Below, piece after piece: positions 11,116 to 23,012 of a stretch of 64,000 nt of DNA. The notes below the pieces were generated by a model. It did no database searches. It had not been told where the DNA came from and saw only the letters and a list, made by a program, of their open reading frames with translations. Position 1 is the first letter of the stretch. Every line of letters starts with the position of its first letter. Source of the DNA: Zychaea mexicana (Eukaryota > Mucoromycota > Mucoromycetes > Mucorales > Lichtheimiaceae); NCBI RefSeq assembly GCF_025766255.1, contig NW_026516726.1, forward strand, positions 186,001 through 250,000, given 5' to 3'. The position numbers were made by a program, and so were the translations under genes.

Positions 11116-13611
11116 ATGGCCACGGCGGTGTCATCAACAACAGGCACTTCAATATCAGCCACGACTACCTCGACTCTTTCTCCCGGACAACAGGAAGAGG
11201 TTTCCCCGAAAATGCATTTACAGTCTCGATCGCAAAAGCCGGCTCAACGGAAAAAGAAAGCTGCCAGAGCGTGCATACATTGCCAAAAGGTAGGCCATGA
11301 CTCGTCTTTACTGTCGATACCTTTTATTTGTTGAGCCTCGCAATTAAAAAGCATTTGGAAAGCACCAGACAATCTCATTTTGTAAAACTGGATTATGTTA
11401 TAGGCCCATTTGACTTGTGATGACTGTAAGCTCTCTCTCTCTCTCTTTATATATGGCACACACCTACTCTTCCCAACACTCTTCGTGCGTCTGTAGGGGA
11501 TAAAAGTGATTGAAAAGGAAATTGACTTTCTTGTATATAGCTCGTCCCTGTCAACGATGTATAAAACGCGATCTTGCCTCGACATGCACCGATGGTGCTC
11601 GAAAAAAGGCCAAATACCTGCAGGATGTTCATGGTAAACAATTAGGCAAAGTGTTAAAGAGAGAGAAAGAAAGAAAAGCTGATCTTACCGTGTCTACATT
11701 GTTTCTTATTCGAAAAACAAGATTCGGCCGTAAGCGAACCGGACGTTGCATTCAATCCTCAACTGGGTATGCCAATGGGTGGTGGGAGTAGTAGTATGAA
11801 TGCGATGTCGTCGGATAACAGCAGCATAAGCAATTCCATCGTCGACACCGAGTCCTTTGGTAGGCTATTTTCTGGTTGGTGACACAAAGGAGATAGGGTT
11901 TTGACTAATATAGGGTGGACTATGGACAACGTTAACATACATTAGGGAACGATCCAGGCTTAGTCAATGCAAGCCAGCTGCTGGACAATTACAACTATGG
12001 ATTCGGCTCATCCGCTACCAACCTCGAGTATTCGTTCCTGTCGAGTATGCTGGGAACACCGTTCATGGATCCTGCAGCAACAGCTGCCCCAGCATCATCC
12101 GCCACTGCCAACGCCACCCCACCACCCTTGACCGACCTTCCTATATGGTCACAACAGCAGCAGCAGCAGCAGCAGCAGCAACCGCAACAATCACAACAAC
12201 CGTCCGCTTTATCACATCAGCAGCAACAACAACAACAACAACAACAACAGAACCCACAACCGACCGCACCACGGCCTCGGGCGGCTGTCACGGGGTCAAG
12301 CAGTGCCCATGACAATTCACCCGCTCAGTCGCAGTCAGCTGAGAATAGCAGTGTTACACCGATAGTAGATGCATTTGATCCACAATCGTCGTTGCTTTTC
12401 TCAGCAGGACAACAGCCACAACCACAACAATTACAACACCAGCAGTCGCCACAGCAGCAGCAACAACTAGTGCGAAAACAAGGACAGGCGACGTCTACGA
12501 GAACACGTTCATTATCGACGGGCGGTGTCGGCTCAATACCTTCAGCGGCAATCGACACAACGCAAGCATCTGCGACATCCGGCATGTCGTCATTACTCGC
12601 CTATGGTGACGGTGCAGTTGTTGCCAAAGTAGCCAACAGCCCTGTGTCGTCATCGAGCATGCCCGTTGTCAAGCGACGTAATCAAATCATTACACCCGAG
12701 ATGGCTTATGCAAGCGCCAAGAAACCATTTAGTTATGCCGAAGGGTATCATTATCTGATCAACTATGTACGGCAAAGGTAAGAAAATATCTGCGCATGTG
12801 GTTGGACGATCGGACGGATTGTAGGAATGTTGTTAACCAAGTTGTACTATGAACATTAGAATGGGTCGGGAGGATCTCATGCGTATCAGTCGTGCTCTTG
12901 CTCTTTTCCGGCCTAGTGTGCTTGCATCAATGATGAATTTGACTGAGGATGATTTGATTTTTACAGAAAGATGCTTACAGCGGACGTTACTGGTAAGCTA
13001 GTAAAACTTTTTTTTATTCACACTAGATACTAGAAGGGATGACGACGCTTCTCGCTTGACTCACACACGCTTCCCCACTATCAGGAATACGAAAAGTTGA
13101 TAAGTTATTCGGGAACCCCCACGGTGGTCTGGCGGCGTACCGGTGAGATTGCCCTGGTTGGCAAAGAATTTTCGCTTCTCACACAGTGGTCACGGGACAC
13201 ACTGTTGGGCAAAAAGACCTATATTTACGAGGTAATGATTTAGGAGCTTAGGAGGGATGTTCAAGGGCTCTCTTATATGAAGATGAGAGAGAGAGAGAGA
13301 GAGCGAGACTAATGGGTTGCCTGTTAAATAGCTCATGAGCAATTCATCTGCTGTTGAATACTGGGAAAAGTACGCAATGCATGCATTCGACAACACCGAT
13401 TCAGCAGTATACAGCTCATGCATCCTGCTAAGTCCTACTAAGCGTGTGGTCCCGTGCACCTTTTGCTTCACCATCAAGCGTGACATATTCGATCTCCCCA
13501 GTGTCATTGTCGGAAACGTACGTCTTTCTTTCCTCTTGTGTTTCAATGAACCTTAAATCATACATATTATCTAACCTGCGTTTGCTCTAGTTTTTGCCGA
13601 TTCTGAGTTAA
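11116..13611 (+). CDS. Zn2Cys6 transcription factor with PAS domain, ERT1/Rds2/AcuK-like gluconeogenesis regulator
   Basis: A nuclear regulator related to the yeast Ert1/Rds2 and Aspergillus AcuK/AcuM factors that switch on gluconeogenic genes. Nine exons (11116-11289, 11404-11425, 11541-11633, 11722-11859, 11946-12777, 12860-12992, 13085-13231, 13332-13517, 13591-13611) sum to 1746 nt, 581 aa. The zinc cluster is assembled across the first three exons: ACIHCQKAHLTCDDSRPCQR followed by [10 protein letters not shown]. The family linker [10 protein letters not shown] and the motif [12 protein letters not shown] follow. The middle is Gln-rich with two long CAG/CAA runs at about 12154-12250. The C-terminal half, from [12 protein letters not shown] on, holds the conserved PAS-like region ([30 protein letters not shown]). 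Exon 2 is only 22 nt. Which paralogue of the group it is was not decided. Confidence 0.92.
12154..12250 (+). repeat. CAG/CAA trinucleotide runs coding poly-Gln
   Basis: Two runs of mixed CAG and CAA codons, about 12154-12183 and 12218-12250, encode poly-Gln inside the ERT1-like regulator. They are in frame and part of the protein. Mixed codons make them more stable than pure CAG tracts. Confidence 0.9.
13285..13303. repeat. (GA)n microsatellite in an intron
   Basis: A nineteen-base alternating GA run lies within the seventh intron of the ERT1-like gene. It has no coding effect. Confidence 0.9.
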
Positions 13612-14005
13612 TACCAAGAAAAAGAACGTACTATACAACATTACTGCCTATAACTCTACCTACTCTACTTCAAAACACAACATGCATCCCTTTGAACCTT
13701 CTTCCAATAGCACACCCACACTTGTTTACAGCAACCTCATCGTCAGCAACCATCCACCAGCATTATAGATGAAAGAAAGAGAGAAAAAAGAACTCTTCGT
13801 TTCCAAAAATCAACAAACAAACAAACACATCACTATTTATCCTCCTTTCTTGCATGCCACATCTTGTATTTGTAATTTCTATCCAGACCATCTCTTTGCC
13901 TACCACCGCCACTGCCACCTTTCCCTCTCACTCAAAAAAAGCGCATGAAATACTCTAATAAAACAAAGGAAAACAAGCAAAAGAGCGTAGCTAGGAAGAC
14001 CCTCT
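13612..14005. other. Convergent 3' intergenic region
   Basis: The ERT1-like gene on the plus strand and the APC3 gene on the minus strand end towards each other across 394 nt. The DNA is A/C-rich with AATAAA-like stretches near 13960. It should hold both 3' UTRs. No gene was seen. Confidence 0.6.
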
Positions 14006-16808
14006 TTATTCCGCCATTGCATCCATCATAGCATTCTTGACTTGCAAGATTTTCTCCTTGAGTTTTTCAGCGGTCGATGAATGTCGCACTTCGAGTGCCT
14101 TGCATATGTGCGTATAAGCGGCATCGTATTCCTCCAGTGCAAGTAAAACCTAGGTCATATAAAAGAGTACAGTGTGTTACCACAACAAAGCTTGCGAGAC
14201 CTCAACCGGAAAAGGGTCAGCCCGTTACCTCAGCCATGGTGCCTAGTAGAACCGGGTGGCACGGATGCAGTCGCACAGCTTCATTTAGGAGTCCTTTTGC
14301 TTGTACAAATTGTTCCATTCCCTGGTATGCTGATGCTAACCCGTACCTATTTCAGCATGTTTCCCACGTTAGCTTTCCCTCGTTTTTGCATGGCCCCTCT
14401 CCTTCCCCCCCCCCAAATTATGCGCAACAATAGAAATAATTACCATCCAAGATAGGATCGCCTGTTTGCCATCTTGCAATTGGCAAAGTGCAGTTTGGCA
14501 CCCAAGCAATTGCCCTTCTCCCACTCTTCGTAGCCCAGCAAGGCATGGCCATACGACCGGGAAGGATCATACTCGACCGCCTTTTGGAACCACTTGGAAG
14601 CCTCGTTGCCTCCTTTGGCACACTTGCTCCAATTACCAGCCGCAATAAAAGCTTCATAGCGATGAGATCGATTTTGCTTCATCTTGTACGCCAGCAAATT
14701 CAGCTCCAGCTCATTCTCCAGATACCACAAGCAGGTCGAATAGATAGGCACGCCATCACAGAACCACGGCGCTAGCCAAAATGCCCGTCGGAAAAATACG
14801 CGTGCACTTTGGTAATCCCCCGCGTCATAATAGGCTTTGCCAAGGATGCACAGTACTCGTGCGGTGTCATATTGCGCATCATCCAACTCTTGCAAGACCA
14901 AGGCTGCTTCTCGGCATCGATAGAAGGAGTGGTATATGTAGCCGTTAGCAAGGACGCGCAATACCCCGATCGTTCGGTTCATGGCTTCGAGAATAATGGC
15001 ACCATGGCTGCTGTTATTGTTGCCAATAGCTTGTGTATCATCATCTGTTGCTGTTGTCAATCCAAAATACTGGCACAGCTTCTCTGACTATAAACGTTGC
15101 TATTGTATTAGCGCGAACTCTACCAATCTTAATGAACCTACTAAAGAAACCATCCCACCTCTGACAACACTCGTTGGGATGCCGCTTCTCCTGCTTTCCG
15201 CTATAAAGAAATGTATGTTATTATCCCTTCTTTCCAACCTCCAAGGTCTTCTTAAAGCCGTCAAATGAACTAAATCCAGATGGAAAAGATGATCACTTGA
15301 GTTTCGTCGTTACCTTGCGGTTGGCTGCTCTTCCTCTTCCGCTTTTACCCGATGGTTTTCTATGGGAATATTCATCCAGATTGAGTTCCAAGCTCTCCCA
15401 ACTGAACGACCCTTCTTCTTTTTCTTTTTTCTTTTCTTACGTTGTTGTTTCACGACGATCATGCTGCTGACCTTGTAACCTTAAAGTAGCGCCCAAAGTG
15501 TCTAATTCATGTTTTTGTGGGGTATCGTCGTCATCGGTGGTGGCTAAACCCGCTTCCGCTCCAGGCATTAGATCAACATGTAAATGCTGTGGTTTCTCCG
15601 CTGGCGGCTTTTTGTGTAGACCATGCTTGTTCTTGTATGCTTCTTCTGCTTTCATTTTATCGATATCTTGTTTCACCATGTCCATCTCCATGTCTTTTCT
15701 TTTTTCTATATGACTCCTACAATAGTATGTTCAGAGTATACGCTCACGAGATCAGTAAATGCATATAAACCTAGAGCGCAAAATAATAGCTAACAAAAGG
15801 AAAGCCCAAATGAATGCGTATGTGGTACAGAAAATGCCTACCGCTGTGGCTCGATATCGGTTATGTCACTGTCTTTCAGTTTATGCGAAAAGAATACGAG
15901 GAATCGCAGCTGATCTAACGATACGTCTTGATAATCATGACGGAGAGATGGCATATACGGTTCGCATTCTGATCTTATTGATGGCTGTGGATCCTTGAAT
16001 GTGATGCCAACAATAGATGTTGAAGGTGGTCGAGGTAATTGTTGCTGTGCTGCTGGTGTTGTTGTGAATGGTTGTGAGCGTTTCTTCTCGAGATGGACTG
16101 TGTCGGCAGAGAAGTCTTTAAAGATATCGTTTGGTAGAGCAGCTGTCGCTTTAAAGTCGATCACATCCGGTGCGATATCACATAATGCGGTATAAGCTGA
16201 TAACTTGAATGGATTGTCAGCGAGACTATCCCAGAGCTTGTGTGCTGCTCCTTGGATATTTTCCAGTTTGGCATAGAGTTCACCCAGTAGATTGCCCATG
16301 GATCCTCTACTTGGCATATGGCTTCGTGTCATTACGCTTGCCAAGTCTAATAAAGTTTCGAGTTATACTATTATCAGATTTTAGGGTATGGTTAACTCTC
16401 TACCCATATAGCACTATACTGATAGTTACCGTCACCCCAATAATGTACGTCAGAAAAGTCGCGTTTATGCATATCCAGGGCGGTCGTTAAAGCCTTGACA
16501 CCTTCACGCCAAAACGCCTGTCGCGGTTCCATGGATTCTCCTGCTTGTTCTTGATTCCCCAGTTCAAGACAGCTTTTTGCAAATAGATTTCGGCATGGTA
16601 TTGAATTTGCCGTTTTGAGCACAGAATAGCTGCCGTTGTAATCGCTCAATAGAAACAAGCATTTCGCGTAAAGAAATTTGTATTCGTCGTTGGTCTTGTC
16701 GAGTGCATGCAATCGTTCTGCTAGTAACAAGGCATTTTTGTAATCGAAATCGTCAATGTCCTTGTTGACCAAGGCCATGAGAACCCATGCCTCGACTGGA
16801 TTCTCCAT
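14006..16808 (-). CDS. CDC27: Anaphase-promoting complex subunit 3 (Cdc27/Nuc2/BimA), TPR protein
   Basis: A scaffold subunit of the APC/C ubiquitin ligase in the nucleus; its TPR superhelix binds the IR tails of activators Cdc20/Cdh1 and of Apc10. The start at 16808 (MENPVEAW) opens the N-terminal TPRs that dimerise the protein, with NALLLAERLHAL and FLYAKCLFLLSDYNGSYSVL matching the family. A low-complexity linker with Gln/Pro follows in the 15.8-16.3 kb exon. The C-terminal TPR array is very clear: LGKAYYDAGDYQSARVFFRR, IYSTCLWYLENELELNLLA, WFQKAVEYDPSRSYGHALLG. The last exon ends with VLLALEEYDAAYTHICKALE and the stop at 14006-14008. The gene has roughly seven exons; the linker exon borders near 15.1-15.7 kb are the least certain. 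An intron near 14.41 kb carries a poly-C tract. Confidence 0.9.
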
Positions 16809-16971
16809 GTGTAAAGCGTATATGAGTGTAAGCAGTAGATCGCAGGTGTAAAAAAAAGAGAGACTTGCAAGTACTTTATTTCAAAAGCCGGAGAACAATA
16901 AAATTGCCATCACCGCTTTCTTTAAAACTGTCACGGATATTATGAATAGATATAAAGGTATGTGAATAATA

Positions 16972-17896
16972 TTATAAAGTGTATCTGCCAAACAGGACTT
17001 TATCGCAGTATGCGCTGAACTCGCACGAATTTGCGTCTTGGGGCTCTTCGACCGTGTCTTCCTCTGAAGCCACGACACCGTTGAACGTGTTATAAATCGG
17101 CAAATGCGGTTCTGGATAAGAGTAGTGTGGGAGTGTCAAAAAAAAAAAAAACCAAGATCACTAGCAGCAAATGTACAAACAACAGTCGTGTCTTACCGTT
17201 ACTGCTTTCACTCCGATGCTGCGTCTTTTCACAACTGCCAGAGCCGTGGCCTTGCTCAACAAGTGCGCAGATATTCATGGTACTCTCGTTGGGAAAATCT
17301 GCAGGCGGAATGATGGCTGCTTTCCCTCCTTTGAATGCTGCTCCAGTGGCGCCGTCAGCAGGAGTGCGATTTCGACGAAACACCTTCTTGATCCATCCCA
17401 GTTCGGTAGCCCGTTCGAACAGCGCAACCTTGGGCGAGAGCTTGCTTTCGTCCGTGCTACGTGCTACTGTTTGGCGCAGCACAGGCTCACTGGCACTCGA
17501 TGGAACACGCTCTTGTTTATGCTGTTGTTTGTCGTGGTGAGGATGCTCAGTGTCGTCGTGGTGCTGCTTTTCAGCTTCATCGATTTCTTGCTGTCTGTGA
17601 TGGTGGTGACCCGATATCATTGCCGAAGTAGACTTTTCAAGGCGTAAGAGCTTGGAAGCGACTGCTGTCATGGCAGTATCCGCTCCAGCACGACGATGGA
17701 GCATCATAAGCTGCTTTCGTTGCTTGGTGCACCATGTCGTCAAGGCTGTGCTCTTGAAACTGGCGTTGCCTTGCCAGCGGCTCGTAGTAGTGGATGAGGC
17801 CTCGTTCGTGCCATTGTCGTCGTTCTTTGGCGACGCTGCAGCTTCTTTATCACCGGGTGGAGGAAGCAATCGTTTTGCAAGTGACGGCATCATCAT
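16972..17896 (-). CDS. Hypothetical charged low-complexity protein
   Basis: A 279-residue product from two exons, 17896-17197 and 17111-16972 (840 nt). The join uses donor G|GTAAGA and acceptor CAG and gives SSNEPHLPIYNTF. I do not recognise a family. The N-terminus is MMMPSLAKRLLPPPG, and a further in-frame ATG at 17968 is less likely because its translation crosses a CT-rich leader. The middle has a His-rich block (GHHHHRQQ, DDTEHPHHDKQQHK). A more ordered-looking part follows (KVALFERATELGWIKKVFRR). The tail is acidic. There is no signal peptide or membrane segment, and a basic, possibly nuclear or kinase-target protein is only a guess. The downstream neighbour is APC3, 163 nt away on the same strand. 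Confidence 0.6.
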
Positions 17897-18224
17897 CTTG
17901 ACGTCGTGCAGATTATTTTTGTAGAGAGAGAGAGAAAATGAGCGAAACGCAAGAAAACAATTAAACATGCCTTGTTCTTATATGATGGCATAGGTAAAAT
18001 ATATTCAGAATCCTGATAGTTTGTTATCTCGTCCAGTGCTCAATCTCCGAGTTCTAGGTTTTTTTAAGTTGTGTTTGAAACAAGAGAGTGTATTATGTGG
18101 GCTGGGGGCAATGGAGGTGGAGAGAAATAGAGTGGGGGCATATGGAAGCGCGGCGGAAATACGTAAGATGCAAAGAGAAAAAAAAAGTTTTTTGGATAAG
18201 CAAACAACGGGCAGTGACCGCGTG
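17897..18224. other. Intergenic, minus-strand tandem genes
   Basis: 328 nt between the calcipressin stop and the start of the unknown protein. It includes a CT-repeat leader (plus-strand GAGAGAGAGA near 17922-17935) and an A-rich stretch near 18177. No gene is supported. Confidence 0.5.
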
Positions 18225-19215
18225 CTATGTTCGCACAGGTGGTCGTGCCGTAGGTATTGCTTTAGCCTTTGGAAATTCGGGCGGAATACGACGACGACTA
18301 CGCGTTGTTCTGTCTTTTGGCGAGTCTTCTTGCACCTTCTGCTGCTGATGCTCCCCATTGCCATCCCAGTCCTCCACGGTGATAGAGGGCACGTGTTCCG
18401 ATTCTGGATGGTCCTCACTGCTAGCCACTATTTTCAACACGGCCCGTTTTGCTGCATTGCTTGATCGAACAGAGTCTGGTGAGGAGACGTTGCTGCTACT
18501 GCTTTGCTTCTGCTGCTTCTGTTGCTGAGTAGTATCGCTATTGTCGTCACGGGTCTCATCGTCACTTGGCATTGGGCTTTCCAAGCGGAAATTTTCTAGG
18601 TCGTCCAAGTCGTCGTCTGACATTTCCGCTACTGCATGTGTCATATCGGATGCCAGTACGGCTGTGTTAGGCGGTGACTCCATGGTCTGCTCCCAGTCTT
18701 CGAAAGGCGAACCAGGAGGTGAGATCAAAAAGTTCTTTTCGCTTTTAGGCACTTGGAGTGTGAACAGCGTTGGATCAGGATTGATTGGATTATGCTGAAA
18801 CGGCGTATGTCAAGTTAGCAGCTATCCTCTTTGCACTTGCAGAAAGTGCACACTATAATGTATCTTCTCTTACCTGTCCATAGTAAAGCCGTACTTCCAT
18901 CCCTGGTCGATCCTGAGTAGCTTGCACTTCTTCGCCAATGCTGACATCTGTCACCTCAATTTTACCCGAATCAGTAATGAGTTCTCGCCACGACATGTGT
19001 ACTTTGTCCAGCACGCCTCTTGCTTTGATAGCACACGCTGTTTCCTCGTATATGATCATCAATCGTCCAAATCCTTTCATGGCGACAAATGCATAGAGGA
19101 TGCCAAAGTCCTCGAACTTTGCGCGAACATGCTCGAGTGCTATTGGATAAGTGAAAAACACCGATGGGACATTGGGCATCAGCAGTGTATTGGTTGCTAT
19201 AGAGTTTGCTTGCAT
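18225..19215 (-). CDS. Calcipressin (RCAN), regulator of calcineurin
   Basis: A cytosolic modulator that binds the calcineurin phosphatase and tunes calcium signalling. Exons 19215-18874 and 18794-18225 sum to 912 nt, 303 aa. The N-terminal half is an RRM-like fold (MPNVPSVFFTYPIALEHVRA, GILYAFVAMKGFGRLMIIYE). The exon junction follows VRLYYGQ, equivalent to the LRLYFGQ of the family. Exon 2 has the hallmark KNFLISPPGSPFEDWE, the phospho-regulated FLISPPxSPP motif that docks calcineurin. The tail is long, acidic and then basic (TTRSRRRIPPEFPKAK), longer than in yeast Rcn1. A further in-frame ATG at 19371 is less likely because its extra N-terminus looks like translated leader. DNA ligase I ends only about 150 nt upstream on the same strand. 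Confidence 0.9.
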
Positions 19216-19363
19216 ACTATTGCTGTTGTATGTATTGTTGCTGTATGTATTGTTGTGAGGAGGATGTGGTTGGGTAAAGATAAAGAAAGAAACTATGCTA
19301 CACTCGCTTTTTCTTAACGACCGGAATAGAAATAAACTCCCTCGTCGTTTCAAAAAAAAATTA

Positions 19364-22300
19364 CTATTCATGCTCCTCCTCCTGTTCGTGCTGCTGCTGC
19401 TGCTGCAAGTTCTTTTGACTCGAATACATTGTTGCTAGAGTGTCACTGGTGGTCGCGTCGTATATGGTCTTGTCATCGCGAGTACGAAGATATCGCGGAA
19501 ATCGCAATGACAATCCTTTGCTCTCGTCCACACGAGTGATAGCAGCTTTATGCAGCGGACTGATCGTAATATCAGCGCCTAAATTAGGCAAGAACAAAAG
19601 GTAGTTGTGTTTAGTGCCGGGATTGGCTGGGTTTCCTGTTCATATATTCCATGTTTACCCTTGATTTCCCAGACTTCAGTGGCATCGAACCAAACTACTT
19701 GCTATGAAATTAGCATAATTGTACAGAATACAAATGGCTAGTTGGCTTGAATATTGAAAGAGGCAGCTGGGCTACTATTTGCATTACCATCTGGCTGATG
19801 ATTTGTTACGTAATCATGTCGTGGATGATCCAAAACCCGCTGCACTTCTGCGTCTTCATCATTTGAATAGAACAGTTTCATTTCTCTATAGAACTTGTCC
19901 GTAAATCCTATGTATCATCAACCCCTGCATGTTAGAAGAGATCTTACAATATACACAAATATTATTACCCATAGGGTTTTATCTCACCTGACATGCATTT
20001 ACAAACGCTTTCAAAGGTATCGTTGTCTGGATTATAACACGCCAATAGAATTGGAGAGTACCAGCCTGCTTTACGTCCATTACCATACCAAGCTCCTATA
20101 GGCTTTTTTTTCAATTTCAGTATCGTATTATAAAACATCGGTTAAGACGTGGCCATTGTATCCCCACCAGTAGAACCTTGCGCTTACCACCAGATCAAGG
20201 GAATCTCCAGTGCCTTCTAAATAGTCCTTTTTGATTTTAAGCCAGCTTTCCATGCGCTTATCTATCATACATATTTGAAACATAAGATTAAATGTAAAAT
20301 ATCGGGGTTACGGTAGCTGCAACACCATGAAAGATCTATCGAGTCATACCTGGTTCATAAGTTGCTAATGGATCTTGGTTTCTTGCACCGTTTGTTACAA
20401 TCGTCGGATGATCAAGTACTTTGACCATGATACCTTCACAACCTTGGTTCACACCCTGTTCAAAGAAACCTTGTAATCTCTCCTGCTCTTCTGGATCCGT
20501 TCCCGACGCTTCCATTGAGGTCACGAAATCAAACTTGTTCTCAACTGGTGCAAAATGTTCCTTGAGTAATGCTCGTCGTTCTCGAAACGATAGTCGAAGA
20601 AGGGATGTATCGTTGAGATACATTAAATCAAAGGCCAATACACACTTGTATATCATTAGAAAAGCAATGACCATTGCATATCTCATCTCCTCCACTTCCC
20701 TCTTTACCCAAGTATTTATATAGCACACATATACACTATCTTGCTCCTCTTTTATGTGTTAAAATGGCTTACAACATTAATCTTGATCTTGTCGACAGTG
20801 ACATTTTTTCGTTCTCTATTGCTGAGCACTTGGAACGGCAGGATCTTGCCTTGCTCATTGATCGCCACTATTTCTGCGTCCATAATGAAAGACGTGGTAT
20901 GTTCTCTTTTCATTTGGTGTAAATAACCAACTATATCTGGATATTTGTCGGTCATATCCTATATACATAAAGAAACATAGGAATGTACTAAGATCTAAGC
21001 ATCTTTACATAGTTCTCTCTATCCATCATGTTATTATATAAGAAAACTCCTAGTTAAAGCACATACCTCAAGATGTCGGCTAAAAATACTTGCTTTTCCT
21101 GAAGAATCCATGTGAATTTGAGCACGCTATGTGCATATGTGGCAGTGTTAATTAACATAAATAATGAAAACTCTTTTAAATAAAATAGCATTAAATAAAT
21201 TGCTCTAGTGGCTATACAATACCTGTCCGTCATATTTGAATTCGCATACAAAATCACGAGACTGGAGTTTGGTAAACACGTTGGTCATACTCCGTGTGAT
21301 TTGCCCAAGCATTGGACGAAGTGGTACACCTGGGGTAAGTAGTGGTAGATGTTGAATTCATTAATACAAGATAACAAGGATGTGTGATGGAAGTTTGAAT
21401 GTAACACATACCAACTGTCAGTCCACAGCGTTCAAATATACGACCAATATCACCACATTGTAAAACCCAAGGGAGAATTACATCCCAGTTTGGACACTGT
21501 GCATAGCATTCCTTCAAAAGTGCTTCGGCTCGCTTCATCTTTCGCATCAAATCCTCCTTCGAATCTGTAGGTTGGCGGATCAAGGTCTCGCTCTTGTTTT
21601 CGCGTGATAGACCATTCTCTTCTTGTTGATGGTCTCTTGGTTGTAGTGACGATGGGTGTGCTGACGATGGTGTGAGCGACAATACACAGGCCTTGGCGAA
21701 GGCAACCAAGACAGTTGTTCCAACAGCCCCAATCCGTAAGTTGCCTACGCATGTTCTGACGATATAACGCGCTTCGTTATCTTTGGCAGCTAACAGCAGT
21801 CGCTGGACATGTTTGCATTTCTCATTGACAGTGCCCTTTCCCTCTACCGAGGCAACGGTATGGAGCGTTTTAAAGACGCCAGTAATGGACAGTGGTTTGG
21901 GCTGAACAATAGTGCGCACCGATGTTTTAACTGCGTATGCAACATCCCCCCAATCACCATGATCCTTGTATAGTTGATGTAATTTTTGTCGCGTCGCACC
22001 AGACACGGCCGTGAGGGATTTGGTGAGCACAAGCGGGCCAATACCAAGCTCGATGCCTTTATATGATGCGCCAATCGTGTTGGAGCATAACCACAGTGTC
22101 GGAAGAATATCAGATGGCGTGTGTATTATCAGGACGCGTAGCATATTGCATAGAATATTGACAGTGATTATACGAGAGCTAGTATCTGCAATAATGGCAA
22201 ACGCTTGTGCAAGAAAACTGTAGGGAGCAGCCAAACTGTTGCCTGCCTTTGTGTTTTTTGGCCAATCCAACACAGGGTATGTAGATGGATCAAAGACTAA

Positions 22301-22774
22301 AGGATCCATAGTTAAAGGCTGCGCTGGTAGCTCTGCGATTGTAGTAGATCCGAATCGTTGTATCGTTATCGTTGATATCGGCTCTTTTTCTGAAGATGCT
22401 TTCGCTGCTGCGGTAGCAGCGGCAGTGTCAGTATCAGCTGATGATAGTTGAGTTTCTGTGGCTATTGGTGCTTCCCCTTCTAGTTTTTTGAGGATATCTT
22501 GGCTACTTTGCTCTGGCAACGTGTTCTGTAAGGGCAGCGCAGACGTGGTCGACCTTAGCGCTTCAGTCACTGTAGTAGCACTACCACCACTGCTAATTTC
22601 TGTTGCTGAAGCTGTTGGTTTTGCTGTCTGATCATGTTGGTAAATGGGGTGAAAAGGATCCAAGGGATTTCCGTAAGCTTCTTGCTCCAACAAGTGCTGA
22701 CGCTTTCGTTGATTTTCAAAAAATGATTTGATGCCCGTGGGTCGTCCATTTCGATTCGCTTTTCGTTTTGGCAT
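19364..22774 (-). CDS. CDC9: DNA ligase I (ATP-dependent)
   Basis: The replicative ligase that seals Okazaki fragments with PCNA in the nucleus. The start [10 protein letters not shown] at 22774 lies inside a longer open frame, and the N-terminus carries a PCNA-type motif ([12 protein letters not shown]) lacking the usual leading Gln. The large first exon runs to 21412 and covers the DNA-binding domain ([40 protein letters not shown]). Exon 21329-21223 ends in CEFKYDGQ, with the adenylated Lys codon at 21235-21237. Later exons give [41 protein letters not shown], and [12 protein letters not shown] (motif V). The last exon ([28 protein letters not shown]) is the family C-terminus, followed by a Gln/Glu tail. 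About ten exons; several internal borders are approximate. Confidence 0.92.
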
Positions 22775-22909
22775 TAGAATACTCAAGAGTGAAACAATAA
22801 AGCGTAAACCGAGAAAGTGCGCAGGCAACAAATTCCCCGAGCATACGTGTAGTAGTAGCACCCACTCACACTAAATACCCATATCCGCCTGTTGATACTC
22901 CACGATCCC

Positions 22910-22915
22910 ACGCGA
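22910..22915. promoter_or_regulatory. MCB-like element (ACGCGA) upstream of DNA ligase I
   Basis: ACGCGA lies 136 bp upstream of the ligase start codon. MBF/DSC1 complexes of yeasts bind ACGCGT and tolerate ACGCGA, and CDC9 is a known G1/S target in yeast. A six-base match can arise by chance, so this is only suggestive. Confidence 0.3.
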
Positions 22916-23012
22916 CATGTCAAACGCTGTGTGCTACCACAGCAACAAAAGGAAACTTTTTCTTTTAAAACAAAGAAAGAAAAATGCAGAAAATATACAT
23001 TTATTGATAAAT

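Noticed and set aside
17127..17647. Two overlapping plus-strand frames of 137 and 158 codons
   Set aside because: They are antisense shadows of the unknown charged protein, whose two-exon minus-strand model is consistent.
16972..17896. Naming the charged protein as a calcineurin or kinase partner because it lies beside calcipressin
   Set aside because: There is no sequence evidence, and neighbouring genes in fungi are usually unrelated.
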